64,000 bases of DNA from DATARH01 sp035534855 (GTDB lineage: Bacteria > Pseudomonadota > Alphaproteobacteria > ATCC43930 > CGMCC-115725), in assembly GCA_035534855.1 (NCBI GenBank), contig DATLRD010000014.1:78212-142211 (forward strand). The letters run 5' to 3'. Positions 33,857 to 43,018 of the stretch are shown piece after piece. Position 1 is the stretch's first letter. Every line of letters starts with the position of its first letter. The translations under genes were made by a program, and so were the position numbers. Below the pieces are notes generated by a model. That model was not told where the DNA came from. It saw nothing but the letters and a program-made list of their open reading frames with translations, and ran no database searches.

Positions 33857-34759
33857 TCAGTGCGACATCAGCACCGGCACGGTCATGTGATCGAGCAGAT
33901 CGCGGCTGACCCCGCCGAACAGGCTCTCGCGTAACTGCGAATGGTGGTAGGCCCCCGCCACGATCATGTCTGCGCCAAGATCAGCGGCGCGCGACAGCAG
34001 CAGATCGGAGATCGAGATGCCCTCGTGCGGGCTCTCTTCCGGGTGCGCCGGGATCCCGTGCCGCGCCAGGTGGTGGACGATGCGATCGAGCCAGGGCCGG
34101 TCGTGCTCGAGGTCGGCCTGCCGCGCGCCGATATGCAGCACCGTGACCGCCTCGGCACCGCCGATCAGCGGCAGCGCATCGTGGAGCGCGCGGGTGGCCT
34201 CACGCGTCCCGTTCCAGGCGATCAGTACGCGCTTGCCGACATGTTCGAAGGCCCCGGCATAGGGGATGACGAGAACCGGCCTTCCGGCGTCGATCATGAC
34301 GTCATCCGGCTGCAGCCAGATCAGACCATCCGAATCGTCGTCCGGATATTGCCCGAGGACGACCAGGTCGGCGGCGCTGGCGAGGTGGATCAGTTCTGCA
34401 GTTTCGCCGTGGTTGAGCATTTGCCATTCGCCATCGAGCGAGCGCAACGGCAGCGCCTCGCGAAAGCGCTGCTCGACGCCTTTGGCCCGCTCGGTCTCGC
34501 GCGCGGCCGATGCGACCGGCGCGGCCGCGCTTATCGGCTCGCCGCCGATGGCCCCGGCGCCATCCGGCGAAGCCGGCCCGAGCACCGTCGGGGGAAGACC
34601 CAAGCGGGCTGGCGGGGCGGCCGATTCGTGGGGTTTCGGCAACGTATAAACCGCCGTCAGATGGGCCTTGCCGGCCTGTGCAAGATTGAGCGCGAGCGCC
34701 AGCCGGCCATCGCCGGTAGAGGCTGCATCGAGACAAACCAGGATATCGCGAAGCGCCAT
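33857..34759 (-). CDS. Universal stress protein, two-domain
   Basis: A 300-residue cytoplasmic protein with two USP folds. The first starts MALRDILVCLDAASTGDGRLALALNL. A Pro/Ala-rich loop (about 65-100) follows, then VVLGQYPDD. The second domain has VLIAWNGTREATRALHDALPLI and the ATP-loop pattern VAGAYHHSQLRESLFGGVSRDLL. Tandem USPs are common in alphaproteobacteria and respond to energy or oxidative stress. GGGAGAC just upstream of the ATG at 34759 decides the start over an in-frame ATG 23 codons earlier. The gene is flanked by the acyl-CoA dehydrogenase remnant. Confidence 0.9.
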   Translation of the reverse strand: MALRDILVCLDAASTGDGRLALALNLAQAGKAHLTAVYTLPKPHESAAPPARLGLPPTVLGPASPDGAGAIGGEPISAAAPVASAARETERAKGVEQRFREALPLRSLDGEWQMLNHGETAELIHLASAADLVVLGQYPDDDSDGLIWLQPDDVMIDAGRPVLVIPYAGAFEHVGKRVLIAWNGTREATRALHDALPLIGGAEAVTVLHIGARQADLEHDRPWLDRIVHHLARHGIPAHPEESPHEGISISDLLLSRAADLGADMIVAGAYHHSQLRESLFGGVSRDLLDHMTVPVLMSH

Positions 34760-34859
34760 TTTTCGTCTCCCTGTCGGAACCGCCAATTTGCTCGACCGGC
34801 TGCGGCTCCTTACCTGTCGCGGCCGCATCTTCTGTCGGCTATCGCCCGCCGCCTCTCGA

Positions 34860-35032
34860 CACGCGCTGGGCGATCGAGCAGCGAATGCACCTCGCTGGGA
34901 CCGTCATAGGTAGGAAACGGACGAACCTGGCGAAAAATCCGTGCGACGATCGGGTCGTCGGTGATGCCAAGCCCCCGAGGATTTGCATCGAGCGGTCGAT
35001 GACGCGCCAGATTGCCTCGGAGCAGATCACCT
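34860..35032 (-). pseudogene. Decayed copy of the 3' end of the adjacent acyl-CoA dehydrogenase gene
   Basis: This stretch aligns by eye with 35130-35302, the last 60 or so codons of the intact acyl-CoA dehydrogenase, at roughly 85-90% identity. It contains one inserted base near 34887 and one deleted base near 34974, so the frame is broken twice. Readable pieces include ICSEAIWRVIDRSMQILGGL, against VICSEAIWRIVDRSMQILGG in the intact gene. It appears to be the remnant of a tandem duplicate whose main part was lost. It lies between the intact gene and the universal stress gene. Confidence 0.85.
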
Positions 35033-35059
35033 AAATCGAAAACAACCTATCTGCGGCCG

Positions 35060-35093
35060 GTCCGAATTCTGCTCATGTCCGAATTCTTCTCAT
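35060..35093. repeat. 17-bp tandem repeat, two copies
   Basis: GTCCGAATTCTGCTCAT is followed directly by GTCCGAATTCTTCTCAT, with one mismatch. The pair sits between the acyl-CoA dehydrogenase remnant and the intact gene's stop, so it may be a scar of the duplication and deletion event. The sequence is AT-richer than its surroundings. Confidence 0.8.
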
Positions 35094-35106
35094 GCATTTG
35101 CTCGAG

Positions 35107-36294
35107 TCATGACGCCGGGACCTGTCGCAACACGCGCTGGGCGATCGACCAGCGGTGCACCTCGCTCGGCCCGTCATAGATGCGGAACGGGCGCACCTCG
35201 CGAAAGATGCGGGCGACGATCGTGTCGTCGGTGATGCCGAGCCCGCCGAGGATCTGCATCGAGCGGTCGACGATGCGCCAGATCGCCTCTGAGCAGATCA
35301 CCTTGGCCATGCTCGATTCGTGGCGGCCGCGCTCGCCCTGGTCGAGCACCCAGGCGGTGTGCCAGATCGCCAGCCGGCTGGTGTGGATGTCCATCTCGTT
35401 GTCGGCCAGCATGAAGCCGACGCCTTCGTGCTCGCCCAGCGGCTTGCCGAAGGCGGTGCGGCGGCGGGCATAATCGGTGGCGATGTCGTGGCAGCGGCGG
35501 GCGGCGCCGAGCCAGCGCATGCAATGCGTCAGCCGCGCCGGGGCGAGCCGCGCCTGGGCATAGCGGAAACCTTCGCCGACGCGGCCGAGCACGGCGGTTT
35601 CCGGCACCCGCACGCCGGAGAGGCTGACGACGCCGTGGCCGCCGGCCATGAACTGGTCGAGTGTGTCGAGCGTGCGTTCGACGCGGATGCCCGGCGTGTC
35701 CATCGGCGCAAGAAACATCGTCGCCCCGGCCGGGCCGAGCGGGTCGCTGTCGTTGCGCGCCATGATGATCGCTACGGTGGCGCCGACCGCGCCGGTGATC
35801 AGCCATTTTTCGCCGTCGATGACGAAATCGCCGTGGTTGCCGCGGCGTGCGGCGGTCAGCAGCATCGACGGGTCCGAGCCGGAGCCGGGCGCCGGCTCGG
35901 TCATCATAAAGCACGAGCGGATGTCGCCGGCGGCGAGCGGATGCAGCCACGCTTCCTTCTGGCGCTCGTCGGCGACCTGTTCCAACAGGTGCATGTTGGC
36001 TTCGTCGGGCGCGAAGCAGTTCATCGCGATCGGCCCCAGCGGCGAATACCCGGCCGCCTCGAACACCACCGCCTTGCCGCGATGGTCGAGCCCGAGTCCG
36101 CCCCATTCGCGGCCGACATGCGGCGAGACGAGGCCGGCGCGGCGCCCGAGCGCCACCAGCTCGCGGCGGAACTCCTCGCTTGGGCCGTGCGCGCCGAGCC
36201 GCTTGTCGCCCTCGCGCGGGATCATCTCGTCGCGCACGAAGCGCTCGGTGCGCTCGCGCAATTCGGCGATGTCGTCGGGGATCGAGAATTCCAT
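35107..36294 (-). CDS. Acyl-CoA dehydrogenase
   Basis: A 395-residue flavoenzyme that oxidises acyl-CoA at the alpha-beta bond and passes electrons to ETF. Landmarks are the N-terminal LRERTERFVRDEMIP helix, CFMMTEPAPGSGSDPS (flavin and substrate loop), VIDGEKWLITGAVGA, and the C-terminal MQILGGLGITDDTIVARIFREV, with SEVHRWSIAQRVLRQ at the end. The place of the catalytic Glu is not certain in this subfamily. Length is normal. It is monocistronic with palindromic repeats upstream; the remnant of a second copy lies downstream. The substrate chain length is unknown. Confidence 0.92.
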   Translation of the reverse strand: MEFSIPDDIAELRERTERFVRDEMIPREGDKRLGAHGPSEEFRRELVALGRRAGLVSPHVGREWGGLGLDHRGKAVVFEAAGYSPLGPIAMNCFAPDEANMHLLEQVADERQKEAWLHPLAAGDIRSCFMMTEPAPGSGSDPSMLLTAARRGNHGDFVIDGEKWLITGAVGATVAIIMARNDSDPLGPAGATMFLAPMDTPGIRVERTLDTLDQFMAGGHGVVSLSGVRVPETAVLGRVGEGFRYAQARLAPARLTHCMRWLGAARRCHDIATDYARRRTAFGKPLGEHEGVGFMLADNEMDIHTSRLAIWHTAWVLDQGERGRHESSMAKVICSEAIWRIVDRSMQILGGLGITDDTIVARIFREVRPFRIYDGPSEVHRWSIAQRVLRQVPAS

Positions 36295-36318
36295 GGATAG
36301 CTCCCTTTGTCCTCTTAT

Positions 36319-36400
36319 CGTCGCCCCCGCGAAGGCGGGGGTCCAGGGGCCCGTGCCGCGTCGCTCGCCCTGGATTCCCGCGTACGCGGGAATGACGAAG
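36319..36400. repeat. Paired palindromic intergenic repeat (REP/BIME-like)
   Basis: Two hairpins about 35 bases apart: CCCCCGC with GCGGGGG around GAAG (36324-36341), and the perfect palindrome ATTCCCGCGTACGCGGGAAT (36374-36393). Flanking GTCCAGG and CCTGGATT show that the two are inverted copies of one element. Such elements are scattered in many alphaproteobacterial genomes. It fills most of the gap between the acyl-CoA dehydrogenase and psd. Confidence 0.85.
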
Positions 36401-36408
36401 AAGATGGG

Positions 36409-37095
36409 CTAATGCGCGAAGCCGGTGCGCGGCGGCTCGTGCGCCTCGCGGTCGGCCAGCACGGTTTCACCGGCGATCATCCGCTGGCCGAGCGCCACCA
36501 GCGGCACGTAAGGCGGCGGGCAGTAGATGTCGACCCGCGAGCCGAAGCGGATGAGGCCGACGCGCTGGCCGGCGGCGACGAGTTGCCCGGCGTCGATGCT
36601 GCTGACGATGCGGCGGGCGACCAGCCCGGCGATCAGCACAAAGGCGATGTCGGGCGCCGCATCTGGCACGATGCGGATCGCCAGCCGCTCGTTGTGCTCG
36701 CTGGCCTTGTCGAGGCTGGCATTGATAAAGCGGCCCTTGGTGTAGCGCGTCGCGGCGATGCGGCCGGCGATCGGGGCGCGCGCGACATGCACGTCGAACA
36801 GGTTGAGGAAGATGCCGATCCGGGTCACCGGCTGTGATCCCATTTCCAGCTCCGGCGGCGGTGGCGCCGGCCCGAGCGCGACGATGATGCCGTCGGCCGG
36901 GCTGATGATCAGCCCGGCGCGGCGCGGCGTTACCCGCCACGGGTCGCGAAAGAAATAGACGATCCACAGGGTCAGGATCAGTCCCAACCAGCCGCCCGGC
37001 CACCACAGAAAGAACAGGATCACGGTCGCCAGCCCACTTGCGGCGACGAATTTCCAGCCGTCCGGATGCAACGGCGCGAGGGTCTGGCGGATCAT
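36409..37095 (-). CDS. psd: Phosphatidylserine decarboxylase proenzyme
   Basis: A 228-residue membrane-bound enzyme that makes phosphatidylethanolamine from phosphatidylserine. Two N-terminal membrane segments (about residues 16-31 and 33-49) are followed by SPADGIIVALG (Asp68), FLNLFDVHVARAP (His103) and the self-cleavage site IRFGSRVDIY. Here Gly185-Ser186 is the bond cut to give the beta chain and the pyruvoyl alpha chain. The site reads GS as required. The short form without the long E. coli N-terminus is usual for alphaproteobacteria. The phosphatidylserine synthase gene often found beside it is absent; palindromic repeats lie on both sides instead. Confidence 0.92.
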   Translation of the reverse strand: MIRQTLAPLHPDGWKFVAASGLATVILFFLWWPGGWLGLILTLWIVYFFRDPWRVTPRRAGLIISPADGIIVALGPAPPPPELEMGSQPVTRIGIFLNLFDVHVARAPIAGRIAATRYTKGRFINASLDKASEHNERLAIRIVPDAAPDIAFVLIAGLVARRIVSSIDAGQLVAAGQRVGLIRFGSRVDIYCPPPYVPLVALGQRMIAGETVLADREAHEPPRTGFAH

Positions 37096-37122
37096 GGGGT
37101 TGTTGGCTCTGGCACGCGCCCC

Positions 37123-37170
37123 GTGCGTCCTTCGCGACGCGCTCGTTCGGGGCGCTCCTCAGGATGAGGG
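37123..37170. repeat. Palindromic intergenic repeat, copy A
   Basis: It contains GTCCTTCGCGACGCG and GCGCTCCTCAGGATGAGG, the signature of a widespread alphaproteobacterial element. It is inverted relative to copy B at 37201-37242; both share CTGAGGA at one end and CGAAGGAC at the other. Confidence 0.75.
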
Positions 37171-37200
37171 AGGTTGGTGGATGGCATGAGAGGCTTACCT

Positions 37201-37242
37201 TATCCTGAGGAAGCTGCGAAGCAGCCGTCTCGAAGGACACAC
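37201..37242. repeat. Palindromic intergenic repeat, copy B
   Basis: It begins TATCCTGAGGAAGC and ends GTCTCGAAGGACACAC, with an inner GCTGCGAAGCAGC hairpin. It is the inverted partner of copy A, about 30 bases away, between psd and the end of the membrane-protein operon. Confidence 0.75.
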
Positions 37243-37261
37243 TCTGGCCGCACGCGGTGGG

Positions 37262-39361
37262 CTACCGCCCCTCGCGGCGCCAGGCGGCGATCAGCGCGCC
37301 GATCGTCAGCAGCAGCGCGGCAATGCCCGGCAGCAGCGGGGTTTCGCTGAACCCGGTTACGACATAATCGCCGTTCTCGCGGAACCCGATCCAGCCGTAA
37401 CCGGCGGCGACGCGGCCGGGGTCGATCCGCCGCACCTCGGGCACCGGTCCGTCGCCGACCCAGAACGTGCCGCCGCCGGTCGCCGTGACCACCGGGGCGA
37501 GCTTGCCGGCGGTGGTGCGCACATCGGCGAATTCGATCGGGTTGAGCGGCCCGGCCGCTGCGAGCGCGGTGCGGGTGCCGTCGGTGACGCGATAGAGCCC
37601 CATCTGGCTGATGCTGATCGTGCCGATGCTGCGGCCGCCCTGGTCGGGCGTCAGGTGCAGGGTTTGGGTCGTGCCATCGGGTGCGGTCACGGTCACCGGG
37701 CGGTCGTCCGGTTCGAGCGACTGCCGGATGACATCGAGCCGGTCGCCCTGGACCCGCGCCCGCAGGTCGTTTTCTTCGAGATCGGGCTCCTTCATCAGCC
37801 AATAGGCGAGGCGGCGCAACAGCTCGGCCTGCGGGCCGCCGCCCTCGAAACCGCGCGCCCACAGCCACATCTGGTCCGACAAAAGCTGCGCCACCCGGCC
37901 CTTGCCGACCCGGTCGAGCACCAACAGCGGCTCGCCGCGGTCACCGCGCATCAGCGTGACCCCGTGCTTGACCCGCGCGTCGACCTGGCGGAACCAGCGG
38001 CCCCAACTCGGCTGCTCGCCGGGCTTGCCGGCGCCGGGCAGGTCGTCGGTCACCGGGTCGCGCCGGCCGAGTGCGGTCAACTGCGGCTTGAAGCCTTCTT
38101 CCTGCACGTCTCCGGTCGGCTCGGTCGGCAGAATCTTGCCGAGCGGGGTGCGCGACAGGCTCGCCGGCGTGCCGAAGCTGGGCCCGGCCGCTTCGAGGAA
38201 GGCGCCGCCGTTGCGCACGTAGCGCACGACGTTTTCGAGATAACTCTGCGGGATCACGCCGCGCGCCGAATAGCGGTCGAAGATGATCAGGTCGAATTCG
38301 TTGAGCTTGACGTCAAACAATTCGCGGATCGGAAACGCGATCAGCGACAGCTCCTTGATCGGCGTGCCGTCCTGCTTTTCCGGCGGACGCAGGATCGTGA
38401 AGTGTACCAGATCGACCGACGGGTCGGATTTGAGCAGGTTGCGCCATACCCGCTCGCCAGCATGCGGCTCGCCCGACACCAGCAGCACCTTGAGCCGGTC
38501 GCGCACGCCGTTGACGACGACCGCGGCGCGGTTGTTGGCCAGCGTCAGCTCCTGCGGCCCCGGGTTGACCGCGAGTTCGAGGATGTTGGGACCGCCGTGG
38601 CCGATCGGCACCGACAGGCCGATATCGTGGCCCACCGGAACCGACAGCTCGTGCGGCGGCCCGCCGTCCTTGCGCCAGGTCAGGGTGGCGATACGGACTT
38701 GGCCCTCGGGCGGCGCCGGCACGTCGTCGACCCGGATCGTCAGCGGCGCCTCCTTGCCGACCAGTCCGAAGCTTGGCGCCTGCGAGACGACGAGGCGGCG
38801 GTCGCCCTCGTCCTTGTGCCCCGACAGCAGCACGTGGAGCGGCGCGCCGATCCGCCGCGCGAGTTGTGCCGGCGTCCCGGTCGGAACGTCGTGCACCTCG
38901 CCGTCGGTGATCATCACGACGCCGGCGAGGCGCTGGCGGGGCACATCCGACATCGCCCGGCTCAGCGCCGTGAACAGCCGCGTGCCGTTGTCGCCCTGGC
39001 CCGGCTCGGACTTGCCGGCGCGCACGATGCGGATGTCGAGGTCCGGCTCGCGCTTGAGCCGGCGCAGCAGTGTCTGCAACGCCGCCTCGGTCACCTTCGC
39101 CCGGTCGCCGATCTGCTGGCTCGGCGATTCATCGACGACGACGATCGCGACATCGCGCAGCGGCGAGCGCTTTTCGACGACCAGCGACGGATTGGCGAGG
39201 ATGCCGACGATCAGCGCCAGCGCAGCGATGCGCCAGGCGATCCCGCGGGCGCGCCGCCACGCGCCGAACGCCAGCACCAGCGCCGCCGCGCCGGCCAGCG
39301 CGGCGATCGCCGCCCACGGCAGGAGCGGGGCAAAGGCAACGGTATAGGCGCCCACGCTCAT
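37262..39361 (-). CDS. Conserved membrane protein of the MoxR-DUF58-DUF4159 operon
   Basis: A 699-residue protein with three N-terminal hydrophobic segments (about residues 5-20, 22-31 and 44-60), a large periplasmic part and a C-terminal membrane anchor (LLPGIAALLLTIGALIAAW). Residues 70-200 resemble a von Willebrand A fold (AIVVVDESPSQQIGD, then VVMITDGEVHD). The middle (LKVLLVSGEPHAG, LIIFDRYS, GGAFLEAAGPSFG) looks like a class-I glutamine-amidotransferase-like fold, without a clear catalytic Cys. Its role is unknown; the operon type is linked to MoxR chaperones. It overlaps the DUF4159 gene by ATGA and is the last gene of the operon. Confidence 0.8.
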   Translation of the reverse strand: MSVGAYTVAFAPLLPWAAIAALAGAAALVLAFGAWRRARGIAWRIAALALIVGILANPSLVVEKRSPLRDVAIVVVDESPSQQIGDRAKVTEAALQTLLRRLKREPDLDIRIVRAGKSEPGQGDNGTRLFTALSRAMSDVPRQRLAGVVMITDGEVHDVPTGTPAQLARRIGAPLHVLLSGHKDEGDRRLVVSQAPSFGLVGKEAPLTIRVDDVPAPPEGQVRIATLTWRKDGGPPHELSVPVGHDIGLSVPIGHGGPNILELAVNPGPQELTLANNRAAVVVNGVRDRLKVLLVSGEPHAGERVWRNLLKSDPSVDLVHFTILRPPEKQDGTPIKELSLIAFPIRELFDVKLNEFDLIIFDRYSARGVIPQSYLENVVRYVRNGGAFLEAAGPSFGTPASLSRTPLGKILPTEPTGDVQEEGFKPQLTALGRRDPVTDDLPGAGKPGEQPSWGRWFRQVDARVKHGVTLMRGDRGEPLLVLDRVGKGRVAQLLSDQMWLWARGFEGGGPQAELLRRLAYWLMKEPDLEENDLRARVQGDRLDVIRQSLEPDDRPVTVTAPDGTTQTLHLTPDQGGRSIGTISISQMGLYRVTDGTRTALAAAGPLNPIEFADVRTTAGKLAPVVTATGGGTFWVGDGPVPEVRRIDPGRVAAGYGWIGFRENGDYVVTGFSETPLLPGIAALLLTIGALIAAWRREGR

Positions 39362-42081
39362 TGCCCCAGCCGCTCGAGGATCGCCGGCACGTGCACCTGA
39401 TCGCTCTTATAGTTACCGGTCAGCACGTACATCACGAGGTTGACGCCAAAGCGCAACGCCATCTCGCGCTGCGCCTCGCCGCCGGGCACTACCGGAAACT
39501 CGGGCCGGCCCTGCGCGTCGACCGCCCAGGCGCCGGCATAATCGTTGCTGCCGACGATGACCGAGGCGACCCCGTCATTGACATGGTCTTCCGACGGCTC
39601 GACCCAGAGCTGCCCGCCGGCTTCGCGCCCCGGAAAATCGTGCAGCAGGTAAAACGACTTGGTCAGCACATGGTCGGGCGGAATCGGCTCCAGCGGCGGG
39701 ATCTTGATGCCGTGCACCAGGCGCAGCAGCTCCTGCCGAGAGGCCGCCCCGGTGCCGAACCGGCCGGGGATCTGCTGGTCGGCGTCGCGCGTGTCGAACA
39801 GGATCGTGCCGCCGGTTTCGAGATAGCGGTTGATCCGCGCGGCTGCCTCCGCCGACGGCGGCGGCTGATCGGGGGTCACCGGCCAGTACAGCAGCGGAAA
39901 GAATACCAGCTCGTCCTTTTCGATATCGACGCCCATCGGCGTCGCGGCTTCGACTGCGGTGCGCCGGTTCAGCGTGTCGCTGAGGCCGACGAGGCCGGCG
40001 CGGCTGACCGCATCGACCGAATCGGAGCCGGTCCTGACATAGGCGAGGTGGAATTTCGCGGTCGCCCGGATCGCAAACGCGTCATCGGCGCGGGCCGCCG
40101 CCGGCAGGAGCAGCGCCGCCAGCAGCACCCCGGCCGCGACGTGCGCCGGGCGCCGACGCAACAGGCCGCGCAGCGCATAGGCGATTAACAGGTCGATCAG
40201 CACCAGGATCGCCGCTGCGGTCAGCAACGGTGCGCGGAAATCGGTCTCCGGGCTGCCGGAAAAGCCCTCGCGCACGGTGTGGTCGGGCAGCGCGCCGATT
40301 GGCTGCAGCGCGGCGATCCCGTTCGCCAGGTTCAGCGCCTGGCGCGTGTCGGGGGTGCCGTAAAATCCCGGCGGGTGCTGCGGCGAGGCGCTAGCGGCGG
40401 CCAGCTCGGTGCCGGTGATCGGCCGTGCCGCTGGCGGCGGCTGCCCGAGACGGCCGAAGCCGTCGAGCGTTTCGAGCGGCGGCATGGCCTGCGTGCCGGC
40501 CTCGGCAACGCCCTGGCTCATCACCATGACGCGCCGCAGCATCTGGACGAACAGGCCGGAGATCGCGAGGTTCGACCACCCGGTATTGGCGGTGGTGTGG
40601 ACCAGCACGATCCAGCCCTTGCCCCGTTTTTCGGCGGTGACCAGCGGGGTGCCGTCGACAAGCCGTGCCCAGGTCTTGGCGGCGAGGTCGAGATCGGGCT
40701 CGGCCAGGACCTGGCGCGACACGGTCACGTCGTCGGGGATCGCGAGGCCGAAAAACGGACTGCCGGGGCTGAACGGGGCGAGGTGAGCCGGCTTTTCCCA
40801 CGACAGCGCGCCGCCGATCGTGCGTCCGCCGCCGCGCAGCCGCACCGGCAGCAGATGGTCGCGCTGCTCGGCGAGGCGCGGCCCGGCAAAGCGCAGCAAG
40901 AGCCCGCCCCGTTTGATCCAGGTGTCGATGGCGGCTTCCTCGGTGGGCGAATCCGGGCCGGCATCGGAATAGATCAGCACCGCGAGCTTGCGCTTCAGCA
41001 GGTCGGTCGCAGGGCCGCGGCGGATCTCGGTGAACGGCGACAGCGCCTTTTCGAGGTAATAGGTCTCGCTGAGCAGCGGCTGCGCATTGGGGTTGCTCGG
41101 CGCGGCGATGCCGACCGGGCGGCGGCGCCAGTGCTCGTCGGCGAGCAGCACGCCGCCCGCGCTGTTTTCGCCTTCGATCTCGATCCGGGTCACCCGGTTG
41201 CGCAGTTCGCCCGGCATCGCGAGCCGCACCAGAACCTTGTCGGCGCCGGGTTCGATCGTTGCCGGCTGGCGGGCGAGCAGCGCCCCGTCCTCGGCGCTGG
41301 CGCGCACGGTCAGCCCCCGCGGCTGCGGCGCCGGCAGCGTGCGCACCGCAACCACCAGATCCCGGGCGCCGCTCTCGGCGGCGGCGCCCGCCGGGGTGAG
41401 CAGGCGCGGCGCGTCGCCGGGCCCCGCGGCGAGGTAGTGCAGGCCCGCGCCGCTGGCGAGGCGCGCCGCCAGTTTTTCGGCGCCGGCATCGGCGACGCCG
41501 TCGCTGAGCCAGATCGCGGCGGTGGCGCCGGTCATCGGAAGCCTGGCGAGCCGCGCCAGTGTCGCAGCACGGTCGTCGGGCCACGGCTTGGGCTGCAGCG
41601 CCTCGACCGCGGCGCGCGCATCGGCCGCTCGCAGCGGGGCGAGCGGCGCCGGCGGCTGACCCGAGGCATGCAGCGCGGTCGTCACCAGAACGACCGGCCG
41701 GTCTTCGCGCCCGGCCTCGGCCAGTATGTCCAGCGCCGCGTCCTGGCGCTGCTGCCAGTCCCGTGCTGCGGCCCAGCCGTCGTCGATCACCAGGATCAGG
41801 GCGCCGGTGCCGGGCAGTTGCGAGCGCGGGTTCATCAGCGGGTGGGCGAGCGCGACGATGATCAGCGCCGCCACGACGGTGCGCAGCAGGATCAGCCACC
41901 ATGGGGTGCGGGCCGGCGTTTCCTCGCGTGGCCGCAGGCCGATCAGCAGCCGGATCGCCGGAAACGGCACGCGACGCGGCGCCGGCGGGGTGACGCGCAG
42001 CAGCCACCACACAATCGGCAGCGCGGCCAGCGCGGTCAGCAGCCACGGCGATGCAAAGGCCAGCGAACCGAGGGCGAGCAT
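39358..42081 (-). CDS. BatA-N / DUF4159 domain membrane protein
   Basis: A 907-residue membrane protein. The N-terminus (FASPWLLTALAALPIVWWLL, then RVPFPAIRLLIGL and a second membrane segment) is the aerotolerance-type BatA N-terminal pattern. A VWA-like part follows (ALILVIDDGWAAARDWQQRQ, where one metal-site residue is replaced), then a long periplasmic region and further membrane segments near 640 and 665. The C-terminal 200 residues (AKFHLAYVRTGSDSVDAVSR, GGTILFDTRDA, DHVLTKSFYLL) form a DUF4159 domain. It is part of the MoxR operon, after DUF58 by 46 bases, and overlaps the last gene by ATGA. The function is not known. Confidence 0.85.
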   Translation of the reverse strand: MLALGSLAFASPWLLTALAALPIVWWLLRVTPPAPRRVPFPAIRLLIGLRPREETPARTPWWLILLRTVVAALIIVALAHPLMNPRSQLPGTGALILVIDDGWAAARDWQQRQDAALDILAEAGREDRPVVLVTTALHASGQPPAPLAPLRAADARAAVEALQPKPWPDDRAATLARLARLPMTGATAAIWLSDGVADAGAEKLAARLASGAGLHYLAAGPGDAPRLLTPAGAAAESGARDLVVAVRTLPAPQPRGLTVRASAEDGALLARQPATIEPGADKVLVRLAMPGELRNRVTRIEIEGENSAGGVLLADEHWRRRPVGIAAPSNPNAQPLLSETYYLEKALSPFTEIRRGPATDLLKRKLAVLIYSDAGPDSPTEEAAIDTWIKRGGLLLRFAGPRLAEQRDHLLPVRLRGGGRTIGGALSWEKPAHLAPFSPGSPFFGLAIPDDVTVSRQVLAEPDLDLAAKTWARLVDGTPLVTAEKRGKGWIVLVHTTANTGWSNLAISGLFVQMLRRVMVMSQGVAEAGTQAMPPLETLDGFGRLGQPPPAARPITGTELAAASASPQHPPGFYGTPDTRQALNLANGIAALQPIGALPDHTVREGFSGSPETDFRAPLLTAAAILVLIDLLIAYALRGLLRRRPAHVAAGVLLAALLLPAAARADDAFAIRATAKFHLAYVRTGSDSVDAVSRAGLVGLSDTLNRRTAVEAATPMGVDIEKDELVFFPLLYWPVTPDQPPPSAEAAARINRYLETGGTILFDTRDADQQIPGRFGTGAASRQELLRLVHGIKIPPLEPIPPDHVLTKSFYLLHDFPGREAGGQLWVEPSEDHVNDGVASVIVGSNDYAGAWAVDAQGRPEFPVVPGGEAQREMALRFGVNLVMYVLTGNYKSDQVHVPAILERLGQ

Positions 42082-42127
42082 GACTATCGCCTCGAACCTG
42101 TCGCCGCCGGTGATGACGGCTCAAATC

Positions 42128-43018
42128 TCATCGCCGGTGGTCCGCAGACAGCGCCTCGTGCATCGCCAGCAGCGCGAGGTGCGGCGGCCGGTCGGTGCGA
42201 TGGGTGCCGAAATGCCAGCCGAGCGCGCGCACCAGCTCGGCGAGGCCGTCGCGGTGACGCCGAAACCGCTCGGCATAGTCGCCGCGCACGCCCTCGACCC
42301 GGCTGATCACGACGTCGTCGTGCTCCTCGACACCCTCGAAGCGGACGCGCCCGGCAAACGGCAAATCCTCTTCGGCCGGGTCGACGATATGCAGCACATA
42401 GCCGTTGAGCCCGGCCCCGGCAAACCCGGTGATGGCGGCGTTGACCACGTCGAGCGGTGCCAGGAAATCGCCGATCAGCACGACCTGCCCGGCGCGCGGT
42501 AGCGACTCGAACGTGGGCAATCCGCCGGCCGCGACATGGCCGAGCGATGCGATCAGCCGGGTCAGCGCCAGCCGGCCGCTGACCGGGGCGAGGCCGCTGC
42601 CGAGCAGCGCCAGCCGCTCGCCGCCGCGCACCAGCAGGCTCGCCAGCGCGACGAGGATCAGCTCGGCGCGGTCGCGCTTGCTCGGCCAGTCGCCGCCGGG
42701 AACATAGGGCGCCGAGGTATAGGTCATCGACGCCGAGGCGTCGCGCCACAGCCACACGCTCTGCGCCGCCTCCCACTCGCTCTCGCGCACGTAAAGCCGT
42801 TGCGATTTGGCGCTCTCGCGCCAGTCGATGCGGGTCGCCGCGTCGCCCGGCTGGTATTGGCGGAACTGCCAGAACGTCTCGCCCTGGCCGACCCGGCGGC
42901 GGCCGTGCACTCCCTGGGCGACGGTGACGGCGACGCGCTCTGCGGCGACCAGCAGCGGCGGCAGCGCCGCGGCAGCCTGCTCGGCCCGGTCGCGCAGGCT
43001 CGCCTGGACCGAAATCAC
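42128..43018 (-). CDS. DUF58 domain protein
   Basis: A 296-residue protein that starts at GTG in a GTGA overlap with the MoxR gene. The DUF58 core is visible as GETFWQFRQYQPGDAATRID, then WRESAKSQRLYVRESEWE, with a following VWA-like strand SVWLWRDASASM and QVVLIGDFLAPLD. DUF58 proteins are partners of MoxR AAA+ ATPases and are thought to help load cofactors or assemble complexes. No membrane segment is obvious. The coupling to MoxR is the standard arrangement. A longer frame exists upstream but overlaps the MoxR gene. Confidence 0.88.
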   Translation of the reverse strand: MISVQASLRDRAEQAAAALPPLLVAAERVAVTVAQGVHGRRRVGQGETFWQFRQYQPGDAATRIDWRESAKSQRLYVRESEWEAAQSVWLWRDASASMTYTSAPYVPGGDWPSKRDRAELILVALASLLVRGGERLALLGSGLAPVSGRLALTRLIASLGHVAAGGLPTFESLPRAGQVVLIGDFLAPLDVVNAAITGFAGAGLNGYVLHIVDPAEEDLPFAGRVRFEGVEEHDDVVISRVEGVRGDYAERFRRHRDGLAELVRALGWHFGTHRTDRPPHLALLAMHEALSADHRR

